A program made the translations under genes and the position numbers. The notes under the pieces are model-generated. The model saw only the letters and a program-made list of their open reading frames with translations, was not told the DNA's origin and did not search any database. From NCBI GenBank assembly GCA_937915745.1, contig CALGGJ010000069.1, positions 1 through 64,000 of the forward strand: 64,000 bases of DNA. The letters are read 5' to 3'. Shown here in pieces: positions 15,885 through 24,372 of this stretch (positions within the stretch are counted from its first letter, which is position 1; each line of letters opens with the position of its first letter). The DNA comes from an uncultured Prevotellaceae bacterium. GTDB lineage: Bacteria > Bacteroidota > Bacteroidia > Bacteroidales > Bacteroidaceae.

Positions 15885-17945
15885 ATGAAACACGCCATCA
15901 CCCTCCTCATAACCATACTCCTGACACAAATAGCCTCGGCACAACGCATCGTAGGCGAACTTGAAGCCAATACCGACATGGTCATGACCCCAAACGACTC
16001 AATCGGTCGGCGCAACGGCACCGACAAAGACAAGAAGTCGGGTGTGCCGGTAGATATCAAAGCATGGACCATCGACCCTACCTATGGCAACCGCACCACG
16101 GCCCTCGTCGATACCGTGATGCATCAATTCCACAACAAAAACCTTTCAGAAGGCATCAACGGACACTACATCCACCTGGGCAACCTCGGCTCGCCACGCA
16201 TTAATCGCATATTCATGGAACGGCGCGACATAGGAGGCGATTTTATATTCGTCAACCCGTTCGACCAATTCTACGTACCCTCCGACCAATTCCTCTATTA
16301 CAACACCAAGTCGCCATACCTCAACGCCACATACAACTTCTGTGGCTCGAAGACCACCGGAGACGACCACGTGAAGGTGATATACACCAACAACGCCGGA
16401 CGTAAGATTAACTTCGGCGGACTGTTCGACTACATGTACGGACAAGGATACTACGATTCACAATCCACATCCTACATGGGTTCGTCGGCATGGGCCTCAT
16501 ACATAGACGACACCTACGACCTCCACCTGCAATACACCCACAACTACATGAAACTCACCGAAAACGGAGGCATCACCGACGATACATACATCACACACCC
16601 CGAAAACATGGAACGCAGCTATGCATCCAACGACATACCTACATTCCTCGCCAGCACATGGGCCAGACAAGAGCACGACATCCTACACCTCAACCACCGA
16701 TTCAACCTTGGATTCTACCGCACAGAAGGCGACTCAACCGACACACGGTCAGTATTCGTGCCGGTCACCAGCATATTCCACACACTCGACCTCAGATACA
16801 TGCGGCGCGCATATATTGCCTACAACACACCGTCGGGCTACCACACACACGACTACCTCCCGGCCGACTCGACCAACGACCGCACGAAAAACCTTGCACT
16901 GAAAAACATAATAGGCCTCTCGCTGCGCGAAGGATTCAACCGCTACGCACAAGCCGGCCTCAATGCCTATATCAGCTTCGACCACCAGACATTCGAACTG
17001 CCCGACACTCTGCCTACACCACTCTCGGCAACCGCCAGATACACCAGCCGCAACAAACAGAGTGAAAACACGATGAGTGTGGGCGGACAGATAATACGCA
17101 CCCAAGGACATACCCTGCACTACAACATAAATGCCGAAGTAGGACTCACTGGCGCACACTCGGGCGACCTCGACCTCAAGGCATCAGGCAACCTCAACAC
17201 GCCAATACTGGGCGATACGGCAAGGCTCAACATCAATGCCTACATAAGCCGGAAGACACCTGCATACTACATACGCCACTACCACTCGCGACATGCATGG
17301 TGGGACATCGACCCCGACAAAGAGACACGCACGCGCATCGAGGCTCAACTCTCGTGGGAGAAAACAAAGACACAACTCACCGTCGGAGCCGAAAACATGA
17401 AAAACTACATCTATTTTGCCAACACAGGCACGGCAAATACCACAGGAGCCAACATCGCATTCAGCAATAACATCAGCCCCATGCAGTGTGGCAGCAACCT
17501 GCAAGTACTGAGTGCCAACCTCCGGCAAGACTTCCGTTTCGGAATACTCCACATAGACAATGATGTGACCTACCAGCACTCAACCAACACCGACGTACTG
17601 CCACTACCTGCAATATCGCTCTACCACAACCTGTATATCAGTTTCACCTATGCACGTGTGCTCAATATAGAGATTGGAGGCGACATGAAATACTTCACGT
17701 CGTACTACGCACCCAGCTATTCACCCGTCGTCAGTCAGTTTATGACACAGCGGCAAGCCGACCGCATCAAGATTGGCAACTACCCCATCTTCAGCGTATA
17801 TGCCAACCTCGACCTCAAGCGCACACGATTCTACATACAGTACTACCATGCCAACCAGTCAGACGGCCGATATTTCTGGGCACCAGGCTATCCGGTCAAT
17901 CCTAAAGGCATACACATGGGCATCAGTTGGAACTTCTATGATTGA
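15885..17945 (+). CDS. Putative outer-membrane porin (Porin_10 family)
   Basis: A 686-residue outer-membrane protein with a signal peptide ending near 'ASAQ' (19). The rest is a long series of alternating aromatic/polar beta-strands typical of the Bacteroidetes putative porin family PF14121. Features supporting this are the N-terminal 'AWTIDPTYGNRTTALVDT' region before the barrel, 'HLGNLGSPRINRIFMER', and the C-terminal strand 'GISWNFYD' ending in an aromatic and a charged residue. Its substrate is unknown. It is last in a three-gene run with 3-9 bp gaps. The 5' half is GC-rich and strongly biased to C-ending codons like its neighbours. Confidence 0.85.
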   Translation: MKHAITLLITILLTQIASAQRIVGELEANTDMVMTPNDSIGRRNGTDKDKKSGVPVDIKAWTIDPTYGNRTTALVDTVMHQFHNKNLSEGINGHYIHLGNLGSPRINRIFMERRDIGGDFIFVNPFDQFYVPSDQFLYYNTKSPYLNATYNFCGSKTTGDDHVKVIYTNNAGRKINFGGLFDYMYGQGYYDSQSTSYMGSSAWASYIDDTYDLHLQYTHNYMKLTENGGITDDTYITHPENMERSYASNDIPTFLASTWARQEHDILHLNHRFNLGFYRTEGDSTDTRSVFVPVTSIFHTLDLRYMRRAYIAYNTPSGYHTHDYLPADSTNDRTKNLALKNIIGLSLREGFNRYAQAGLNAYISFDHQTFELPDTLPTPLSATARYTSRNKQSENTMSVGGQIIRTQGHTLHYNINAEVGLTGAHSGDLDLKASGNLNTPILGDTARLNINAYISRKTPAYYIRHYHSRHAWWDIDPDKETRTRIEAQLSWEKTKTQLTVGAENMKNYIYFANTGTANTTGANIAFSNNISPMQCGSNLQVLSANLRQDFRFGILHIDNDVTYQHSTNTDVLPLPAISLYHNLYISFTYARVLNIEIGGDMKYFTSYYAPSYSPVVSQFMTQRQADRIKIGNYPIFSVYANLDLKRTRFYIQYYHANQSDGRYFWAPGYPVNPKGIHMGISWNFYD

Positions 17946-18046
17946 AGCCATTTTGCCCTGCCAGATTTAGGCTCCGTCATTTCCTTCATGCGGCATGAAG
18001 GAAAGAAAAACTCCGCAAAAAATTTTCAGCTGTCAAGGTTTTTTCG

Positions 18047-18054
18047 TACCTTTG
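18047..18054 (+). promoter_or_regulatory. -7 box of the MFS gene
   Basis: TACCTTTG at 18047-18054, matching TAnnTTTG, about 90 bp upstream of the MFS start codon. Confidence 0.7.
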
Positions 18055-18143
18055 CACCCGATTTCTACATAACACCTGTAGTTTCTGCTGGCAGACATTA
18101 CTCCTCATTTTAGTATTAATATCAACGTAAAAAGATTCTCTTT

Positions 18144-19394
18144 ATGAAGAAACAAGAAGGAGGAATGTCAACCATACTCACGTTCACCATCCTCTCAATT
18201 TCGCTGCTCACCGTCATGGCAGGAGCGGCAGTGGCCCCGGCTCTGGGCATCATACACAGCCATTTCAGCACGGCCCCCGACATGCTCATCAAGTTCATCG
18301 TCTCGTTGCCGGCATTGTTCATCATCGTTGTCAACCTGCTGTTTCCGCAGGTGTGCCGCGTGTTGCGCACGCGCACCATTGCCATCATCGGACTTCTCGC
18401 CTACGTGGTGTGCGGGTGCGGAGCATTTTTTACCGACGACATCACGAGCCTGCTCATCCTGCGAGCCCTGCTGGGAGTCAGTGTAGGCCTTATCATGCCA
18501 CTATCCACCGGTTTGCTGGCATATTATTTCCCTCCCGAAGCAATGGCCCGGCTCATGGGTCTCTCGGCTGCCATGAATCAGGTTGGAGGAGTCGTCGCAA
18601 CACTCCTGGCAGGCCTGCTGGCTTCGATAGAATGGAACTACGCATTCCTTGTATATGCACTGGGGCTGATAGCAATATTGCTGGTTGTGGCATATCTGCC
18701 AAACGAGAAACTCACACCGGCACGAGGTTACAGACAGGAGGCCGGCCGTGTGGAGCCAGGCAGTTGCGGGCACGAGGCACGCACTATTGCACGGCAACAA
18801 GGTGCATGGGTTATGCTACGCAGGTTCCATCCATCGGTAGTTGGCATGTTGCTGTGTATGGCTATATTCTTTGTGTTTGTAAGCAACTTTGCCATAAGCG
18901 AAAACTCACGTTTCAGCACCATGACCATCACCTACATCATGGTGGGAGTAGATGTCGTGGCATTCATCATGGGACTGCTCTTCGGTCATATCATGGGGTG
19001 GATGCCACGGCAGATGAAGTATATAGCACCCTCGGCATTTATCGTAGGTTACATGCTTCTGGCATTCGTGCCCGACACGACATGTGTGCTCATTGGCGGA
19101 GCCTTGATAGGTGCCGCCAATGGGGTTGGAATACCATACCTCAACACCATTGCAAGCATAAAAGGAGGCAAAGAGAGTGTGACGACCGTCATGCCGTTCA
19201 TCTCGGCCTCGCTTTATCTCGGGCAGTTCCTTTCGCCCATAGTTGTAGGTGCAGTAAGCCACACTCTGTTCGACGGCAACATACGCGGTCCATATATAGT
19301 GGCAGTCATGATGGGTGTCATCTACCTCATGCAGGTGGTGCTTACCCGACACTTCCAAAGCCTGCCACCTGCGAGTGCGCACTCACAAGGCTGA
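18144..19394 (+). CDS. Major facilitator superfamily transporter
   Basis: A 416-residue inner-membrane transporter with twelve predicted helices in two halves joined by a cytosolic loop around residues 190-225. The MFS pattern is clear: helix 1 'LLTVMAGAAVAPALGII', the loop 2-3 region after 'FPQVCRVLRTR', and 'GLIMPLSTGLLAYYFPPEAMARLMGL' in helices 4-5. It resembles drug or sugar efflux permeases, but the substrate cannot be inferred. The last eight codons lie inside a 22-bp-period repeat cluster that continues past the stop. The C-terminal tail (SASAHSQG) is therefore repeat-derived. A hairpin terminator follows at 19505-19532. Confidence 0.88.
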   Translation: MKKQEGGMSTILTFTILSISLLTVMAGAAVAPALGIIHSHFSTAPDMLIKFIVSLPALFIIVVNLLFPQVCRVLRTRTIAIIGLLAYVVCGCGAFFTDDITSLLILRALLGVSVGLIMPLSTGLLAYYFPPEAMARLMGLSAAMNQVGGVVATLLAGLLASIEWNYAFLVYALGLIAILLVVAYLPNEKLTPARGYRQEAGRVEPGSCGHEARTIARQQGAWVMLRRFHPSVVGMLLCMAIFFVFVSNFAISENSRFSTMTITYIMVGVDVVAFIMGLLFGHIMGWMPRQMKYIAPSAFIVGYMLLAFVPDTTCVLIGGALIGAANGVGIPYLNTIASIKGGKESVTTVMPFISASLYLGQFLSPIVVGAVSHTLFDGNIRGPYIVAVMMGVIYLMQVVLTRHFQSLPPASAHSQG

Positions 19395-19456
19395 GACTCC
19401 GCAGTCGTGACACCGAGAGTGCGCAGTCGTGACACCGAGAATGCGCACTCACAAGA
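19374..19456 (+). repeat. 22-bp-period repeat cluster at the MFS 3' end
   Basis: Two tandem 22-bp units with core GCAGTCGTGACACCGAGA (19401-19418 and 19423-19440) lie between two copies of TGCGCACTCACAAG (near 19376-19389 and 19442-19455). The first copy overlaps the end of the MFS coding region. The units match, in inverse orientation, the 22-bp tandem array at 40174-40261. Confidence 0.82.
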
Positions 19457-19504
19457 CAGTGGCTTACCATCAGGCAAACCTGAAGAACATAATGAGAGGC
19501 AGAC

Positions 19505-19532
19505 AAAAAAACGATGTTCACATCGTTTTTTT
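19505..19532. terminator. Bidirectional hairpin terminator after MFS
   Basis: AAAAAAACGATG and CATCGTTTTTTT form a 12-bp stem with loop TTCA. Because the stem ends in A-run and T-run, it can act on both strands. Confidence 0.85.
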
Positions 19533-19565
19533 GCTTTTCATCACCCCCATTTACATAAAAATCAT

Positions 19566-19573
19566 TACCTTTG
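19566..19573 (+). promoter_or_regulatory. -7 box of the nitroreductase-peroxidase operon
   Basis: TACCTTTG, 31 bp upstream of the ATG at 19605 and just after the terminator at 19505-19532. Confidence 0.75.
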
Positions 19574-19604
19574 CATCGTATTGACAACAAAATAATTACT
19601 GACC

Positions 19605-20759
19605 ATGAGAAAAGAATTAATTATCGCAGTTGCTATGTTGATGAGCATTGCGTGCAACGCCCAAGAGGTGAAACTACCGGCTCCCAACACAGCCCGACAG
19701 ACGCTGACCCTGATGCAGAGCCTCAAACAACGCAAATCCATGCGCGAATTCAGCCAGCAGCCACTCTCACAACAAGACCTGAGCGACCTCTTGTGGGCAG
19801 CACAGGGTGTGAACCGCGACAACGGCAACCTTACCGCAGCCACCGCCATGAACCGCCAGGAGGTAAGAGCCTATGTGTTCGACTCGAAAGGCGTGAGCCT
19901 ATACAACCCCAAGACCAACACACTCACCGAGGTAGTCAGCGGCGACCACCGCGACCTCATGACCGCCGGACAGGCTTTTGCCCGAACTGCACCGGTGACG
20001 ATACTGCTCGTGGTGGATTTCCAGAAATTCGGCAGCACAGGCGAACGTGCACAATGGCTGACAGGCGTTGATGTAGGCATAGTGAGCGAAAACATCTACC
20101 TCTTTGCCGCCGCTACCGGCATGAACACCGTGGCACGTGCCATGATGGACGCTCCGGCTATATCAAAACTGCTGAACCTCACCGACCGACAAGTGCCGGT
20201 ATTGAATCATCCCGTGGGATATTCACTCTCCAAAACCGAAGCAGTGACACCCGCAGAAGATAAGACCATATACGACTTCGACGTGAAAAACCAGAAGATG
20301 GAAGACGTGAGCCTCTCTGCCTACAAAGGGAAAGTGCTGCTTGTGGTCAACACCGCAAGCCACTGCGGATTTACACCACAGTATAAGGAACTCGAGGCAA
20401 TCTACGAGGAACTGCACGACAAAGGTTTCGAGATACTCGACTTCCCCTGCAACCAATTCGGGTCACAAGCCCCTGAAAGCGATGCCGACTACCAGGCATT
20501 CTGCCAACTCAACTACAGCGTGAAGTTCCCACAGTTCCACAAGATAGACGTGAACGGCGAAAACGCAATACCACTCTACACCTGGATGAAACAACAGACA
20601 CCGGCAGTGAGCGGACGCAACGGACAGCAGACAACCGACATACGATGGAACTTCACCAAATTCCTCATCGACAAGCAAGGCAACGTAGTGGCACGATTTG
20701 AGTCGAACGCCAAGCCACAAGACATCGCACCTGCAATAAAAGAACTGCTTGCCAAATAA
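19605..20759 (+). CDS. Exported nitroreductase-glutathione peroxidase fusion
   Basis: A 384-residue two-domain protein. A signal peptide (1-20, cleavage near 'CNAQ') precedes a nitroreductase/SagB-type flavoprotein domain (about 30-205, 'KQRKSMREFSQQPLSQQDLSDLLWAAQGVNR' in pieces, with Arg residues that bind FMN). A glutathione-peroxidase/thioredoxin-like domain follows (about 225-384). The peroxidase half keeps the catalytic set: Cys in 'NTASHCGFT', Gln in 'FPCNQFG', and Trp and Asn in 'RWNFTKFL'. It uses Cys, not selenocysteine. A flavin reductase and a peroxidase in one exported chain suggests peroxide or quinone detoxification in the periplasm. The electron donor there is unclear. It is first of a three-gene operon. 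Confidence 0.9.
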   Translation: MRKELIIAVAMLMSIACNAQEVKLPAPNTARQTLTLMQSLKQRKSMREFSQQPLSQQDLSDLLWAAQGVNRDNGNLTAATAMNRQEVRAYVFDSKGVSLYNPKTNTLTEVVSGDHRDLMTAGQAFARTAPVTILLVVDFQKFGSTGERAQWLTGVDVGIVSENIYLFAAATGMNTVARAMMDAPAISKLLNLTDRQVPVLNHPVGYSLSKTEAVTPAEDKTIYDFDVKNQKMEDVSLSAYKGKVLLVVNTASHCGFTPQYKELEAIYEELHDKGFEILDFPCNQFGSQAPESDADYQAFCQLNYSVKFPQFHKIDVNGENAIPLYTWMKQQTPAVSGRNGQQTTDIRWNFTKFLIDKQGNVVARFESNAKPQDIAPAIKELLAK

Positions 20760-20780
20760 CACACAAAGACCCCGCACAAC

Positions 20781-21194
20781 ATGTACCTGCAAATAGCCGA
20801 CCGATATATCGACCCACAGACACTTCTTTCGGCCAAGCGCACCATCATATCCATCGGCCGCCACACCGACGAGGCATACAACACAATAGCCCTCAACGAC
20901 CCGCAGGCCGACATCTTCCAATGTCAGATAAAACACACGGCCGATGGATGGATCCTGAACAACGGACAGTGGCGCACCGAATGTCCTAAAGGCATACGCT
21001 CAAGACTGCAACATGCCTGCAACATGTGTACCGGCCGGTGCGTGAACACACACACGGCAAACCCACACTACTCGTGGCGCATACCTCTAATACCCACACT
21101 CATCAACGGACACACCATCCAACCCGACGGACAGCCACTCATCGACGGCGATTCAATACTGTGCGGACAAACCATCATAAACGTAAGAGGATAG
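20781..21194 (+). CDS. FHA-like domain protein with cysteine cluster
   Basis: A 137-residue protein without signal peptide. The N-terminal 'IISIGRHTDEAYNTIALND' region (Gly26-Arg27) and the later 'QIKH', 'LINGHTI' and 'LIDGDSILCGQTIINV' segments match the strand and loop order of a forkhead-associated domain: Gly-Arg, then a His after a short strand, then Asn-Gly, then the final strand. A loop of about 35 residues replaces the usual short turn and carries four cysteines, including 'CNMCTGRC'. FHA domains bind phosphothreonine peptides, but the key Ser before His is replaced here. Family assignment is therefore tentative. It lies 21 bp after the fusion enzyme gene. Confidence 0.6.
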   Translation: MYLQIADRYIDPQTLLSAKRTIISIGRHTDEAYNTIALNDPQADIFQCQIKHTADGWILNNGQWRTECPKGIRSRLQHACNMCTGRCVNTHTANPHYSWRIPLIPTLINGHTIQPDGQPLIDGDSILCGQTIINVRG

Positions 21195-21207
21195 ACATCA
21201 ACACTGC

Positions 21208-21477
21208 ATGAAAGAAAAAATCAACCGATGGCTCAGCCACCTGTCGTTCCGTACCGGTGTAACAGTCTTATTGCTATGCATACCATGCTACATCATATCG
21301 TTTGCCCAGATGGCCCTCCCCATGAGTGCAGCCATCAAAAGCGTACTGTGGGTAGTGTTCTTCGGCCTGGCAAAAACATTCCAGTATGGCGGACTCACCA
21401 TCCTCGGTGTTGACGGGTGGAAACGTCTGAAACAATTCTTCCGACACAAGAAAGAAAGAGAGGGAACACCCTACTAA
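21208..21477 (+). CDS. Small two-helix membrane protein
   Basis: An 89-residue protein of no family I recognise. Two hydrophobic helices, about residues 17-36 and 42-62, are flanked by basic ends ('MKEKINRW' and a C-terminal 'RHKKEREG'), which predicts both ends in the cytosol. It follows the FHA-like gene by 13 bp and completes a three-gene operon. A role anchoring or sensing for the FHA-like protein is possible from position only. Confidence 0.7.
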   Translation: MKEKINRWLSHLSFRTGVTVLLLCIPCYIISFAQMALPMSAAIKSVLWVVFFGLAKTFQYGGLTILGVDGWKRLKQFFRHKKEREGTPY

Positions 21478-21531
21478 GGCGCTCCCCCTCTTATGACATT
21501 ATGTTCTGTTATATGTTACTGAACAGGCGTA

Positions 21532-22065
21532 TCAGAATGCCCAATAGAGTCCGAAGTCGATAGCGTTGTTGTCAACACCGAAACCAAACTCGTTGTAAGT
21601 ATCCTTTACAGTCTTGTAACCCAGGTTACCAACGTGTGATACAAGGCTGACCTTATCAGAAAGAGTAACCTTGAAACCAGGACGAACACCTACCCAAAAT
21701 GCAGTAGTGGCATCCGAACCCTTAAGCTTAACTGACTCAAAGCTTACGCCACCGTCAACAAAGAACGATGCAATACCTGTCTTGGCAAATGTGTAGCGAG
21801 CATAAGGATTAACCGAGAATGTAGTAGTGTTATGATCCTTCCGACCAAGTTCGTTATTCAGAATGTTGAAACCAAGACCAACGGCTACATCCCAGTTTTC
21901 GTTAATGGTGTAACCAACCTCTGGCTTAACAGTAAGTGTAAGCTGGCTGTCGTCACTACCTTCAAAGTCCTTCACACCAAATCCAAGGGCACCGCCCATC
22001 CATACTTGTGCGTTTGCAGAAAGTGCAGATACTGCAACGAGTGCAGAAAGAATAATTTTTTTCAT
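21532..22065 (-). CDS. Outer-membrane beta-barrel protein
   Basis: A 177-residue protein with a signal peptide (MKKIILSALVAVSALSANA) and then alternating strands ('VKPEVGYTINENWDVAVGLGF' in parts, 'VNPYARYTFAKTGIASFFVDGG', 'VGVRPGFKVTLSDKVSLVSHVG') ending in aromatic 'GLYWAF'. This fits the eight-stranded OmpA-like or PF13505-type barrel family common in Bacteroidetes. Codon use here is even and the body lacks rare codons, as in abundantly expressed porins. It has its own promoter at 22200-22207 and a leader of about 130 nt. Exact function is unknown. Confidence 0.85.
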   Translation of the reverse strand: MKKIILSALVAVSALSANAQVWMGGALGFGVKDFEGSDDSQLTLTVKPEVGYTINENWDVAVGLGFNILNNELGRKDHNTTTFSVNPYARYTFAKTGIASFFVDGGVSFESVKLKGSDATTAFWVGVRPGFKVTLSDKVSLVSHVGNLGYKTVKDTYNEFGFGVDNNAIDFGLYWAF

Positions 22066-22366
22066 TTTCTCTTTTGTTTTTAATGTCGCAAATCAATCCT
22101 GCCTGCATTGATGTCAAACACACGGGCGGAAATCACCTGCGACTGTTATGCCTACTCTTTTTACGAGGTTTTCGGCTGTTCCTCATTATTAACTCGCCGC
22201 AAAGGTAAGGAGTTTTTGCTTACCTACCAAATTTTTTAACAATAAAAATACACTTTCCTTGCATTTTGACTAACAAAGACATCCTTTCAACCATACACAG
22301 CACAATATAAGTAGCAAAAAGTAAGTTCAGATAAAAATCCGTGTTCGAATAATTTACCATAGTTGG
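22066..22366. other. Leader and AT-rich spacer between two minus-strand genes
   Basis: Contains the leader of the beta-barrel gene (22066 to about 22195), its promoter, and an AT-rich stretch up to the GH5 stop codon. No hairpin strong enough to call a GH5 terminator is visible. Confidence 0.5.
22200..22207 (-). promoter_or_regulatory. Promoter of the beta-barrel gene
   Basis: TACCTTTG on the minus strand with TTTG at 22228-22231 (minus), a gap of exactly 20 bp. A strong match to the -33/-7 consensus. Confidence 0.82.
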
Positions 22367-23584
22367 TCATGGAATATGTTTCTTCAGTATTTCGCGCACC
22401 CGAGGATGCAGAAGGCGACCACCATTTCGGCGGTCGAACATGCCGAAGCACTCAGTACCGCGACGTCCTGTCACACCATTATCCCAGACAAACGGAGCTC
22501 CGCCATTCTGCCTGACAGCCTGCACCACATAATCAAAATAGTAGGCATACGACTCTTCGACCACACGCAGCTCGTCGGCATCGCCGGCTGTGTGGAAGTT
22601 TGCACCCATCTCGCCAACGATAAACGGTACACCATTCGCCGTAAAAGCATCGTGCAAATTGCGGTATGTGCCATCGATGGCAGCCTCGTCGTTCTCGCTC
22701 TCAGTGCCGTAGGTAATATAAGGTCGGCCCCAAAACCTCACCTTGTCTTGCAGACCGTAGTTGTAAGGGTCGTAATTATGGACCTCTGCTATCAGGCGTT
22801 TATCAACAACATCGGCAGGCAAACGAAACAGTTCAAGTCCAAACTGTCCGTTGCACACATAAGTCTGCACCGCCAGACAACGCCAGCGATTGTTGCCTCC
22901 GGTTGAACGTACTGCATCTACAAAAACCTGATTAAAACCGTTCTGAACATCTGCATTCTCCTGTGAAGGCCGACCCCAATTGCCAGGTATATGTACCTCG
23001 TTGGTGCCTGCAAACACAAGGTGTTGGTCGTAGTTGGCAAACTCTCGCGCTATCTCTGTCCACAACAATCGCATCTGCTTATATACGTTGGCCGAGTCGG
23101 CATACGTAGGATGCGACTCAAGCCACATTTCATGATGAGTGTTTAACACAACATACATATCGTTGGCCAAAGCATAATCCACAACCTCCTTCACGCGTGA
23201 AACCCACTGAGGGTCGATACTCAGCGCTGACCCATCATACACAAAATGTGGATACCACCTCACCGGCAACCTCAACGAGCGGAAACCCGCAGCATATACC
23301 GAGTCGATCAAGGCCTTCGTTGTCACGGGATTACCCCATGATGTCTCGGTCTCTATGCCGGCAGGAAAACGATACGTCCCCTCTTGGGAGGTGGTATTAA
23401 CGGTTCTGCGTGGAGCATTATATGCCTCAAGTGTATTGCCGAGGTTCCACCCCACCCCCATCTGTTGCACTACTTCCACTGCATCGCTGCGCATACCTTT
23501 CGGTGCGCGACGTTGAGACGAAACCGACATGCTGTATGACAAACATACAGCAATTGTCATAAAAACAAATGCTCTTTTATTCAT
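22367..23584 (-). CDS. GH5 family endoglucanase (subfamily 4-like)
   Basis: A 405-residue exported glycoside hydrolase. Signal peptide about 1-23, then one GH5 barrel. Signatures: 'GVGWNLGNTLEA', 'ETSWGNPVTT' and 'FRSLRLPVRW' near the start, 'LNTHHE' on strand 4, the acid/base Glu in 'AGTNEVH', 'EVHNYDPYNY', the nucleophile Glu in 'IVGEMGA' and the substrate Trp in 'APFVWDNG'. These resemble GH5_4 enzymes, which attack beta-glucan, cellulose or xyloglucan. No carbohydrate-binding module or dockerin is attached, and no SusC/SusD pair is near. It is transcribed alone from its own promoter. Which beta-glucan it prefers is not decidable here. Confidence 0.9.
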   Translation of the reverse strand: MNKRAFVFMTIAVCLSYSMSVSSQRRAPKGMRSDAVEVVQQMGVGWNLGNTLEAYNAPRRTVNTTSQEGTYRFPAGIETETSWGNPVTTKALIDSVYAAGFRSLRLPVRWYPHFVYDGSALSIDPQWVSRVKEVVDYALANDMYVVLNTHHEMWLESHPTYADSANVYKQMRLLWTEIAREFANYDQHLVFAGTNEVHIPGNWGRPSQENADVQNGFNQVFVDAVRSTGGNNRWRCLAVQTYVCNGQFGLELFRLPADVVDKRLIAEVHNYDPYNYGLQDKVRFWGRPYITYGTESENDEAAIDGTYRNLHDAFTANGVPFIVGEMGANFHTAGDADELRVVEESYAYYFDYVVQAVRQNGGAPFVWDNGVTGRRGTECFGMFDRRNGGRLLHPRVREILKKHIP

Positions 23585-23636
23585 ATATCCTGATTGTTAA
23601 TCGTCAACCATAACTGTCACGATGTTCATTCGGACA

Positions 23637-23644
23637 CAAAGTTA
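23637..23644 (-). promoter_or_regulatory. -7 box of the GH5 gene
   Basis: TAACTTTG on the minus strand, 52 bp before the GH5 start codon. Confidence 0.68.
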
Positions 23645-24349
23645 TGGAATAAATTGTAAGAAGCCAAAAGCAAACGTATTTATTTGCAGAAAATATCATA
23701 TCTTTTCCGTCATTATTTACGAAATCGTCAAATGGTGAGGAAAGAAGGATGTTTTCAGTAAGCCAAATGAGCAGAGAAGGTTTAGCTCGGCGGAGTCAAA
23801 GCTTGCCTGCTCTGTCACGGCGAGACCTGACGGAGCAGCGAGAGCAGAGCAAAGCTTGATTTGACTCTGCCGAGTCGTGACGGAAGAAGACGAAATCAAA
23901 ACGTCTGAATTTATTCGCACGTTTGTGCTATGCCCCCTGCTGCCAATCCGGCAACCTTCCCGCCCAGTCATACCGACGGAGCGAAGCGAAGGAGTGTATC
24001 TGACATGTAACTTGAAAATGGTTTCACATGTAGATACGCTCCTACGGTATTTCATACCTCCGTCGGTATGACTTCGGGGTGGTACGTTTTCGTTAAGCCG
24101 AGAGCAGAGGCCGAGCTTTCTTGGGCTATGCCGAGGCAAAGAAAAGGTCGGATTCGAATGTCGTTCTCCATAGAAAACCTGTGCTATCTTTCAGCAACCT
24201 TCCCGCCCTGTCATACCGACGGAGCGGAGCGAAGGAGTGTATCTGACATGTAACTAAAACATGGTACGAAACTTTACATACGAAACTTGTATTATATAAT
24301 AAGGTTTGTTTTTTTTATGATTATTTTTGTAAGGTTGCAGAAAAAGTTG

Positions 24350-24357
24350 TATCTTTG
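24350..24357 (+). promoter_or_regulatory. Promoter of the DUF4301-purT operon
   Basis: TATCTTTG with TTTG at 24326-24329, a gap of exactly 20 bp. Transcription would start only about 10-20 nt before the coding region, giving a very short leader. Confidence 0.82.
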
Positions 24358-24372
24358 TAGCACAATTCTTAC

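Larger units (their letters stand above)
23585..24372. repeat. Repeat-rich intergenic region with long palindromes
   Basis: No gene is supported here. It holds (1) a hairpin of about 90 bp, 23785-23876, whose arms CTCGGCGGAGTCAAA and TTTGACTCTGCCGAG have one mismatch, with an inner CTGCTCT/AGAGCAG pair; (2) a near-palindrome 23967-24072 with perfect 15-bp arms GTCATACCGACGGAG and CTCCGTCGGTATGAC plus an inner GTATCT/AGATAC pair; (3) a 62-bp direct repeat, 23951-24012 and 24194-24255, differing at two positions. Promoters for the flanking divergent genes lie at 23637-23644 and 24350-24357. Confidence 0.85.

Noticed and set aside
18353..19432. A 359-residue plus-strand frame inside the MFS gene
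   Set aside because: It is a second-frame shadow. The MFS frame has twelve membrane helices and family motifs, whereas this one is Arg/His/Cys-rich without structure.
23717..24139. A minus-strand 140-residue open frame
   Set aside because: It runs through palindromes and the direct repeat and has no conserved motif. It arises from the repeat structure.
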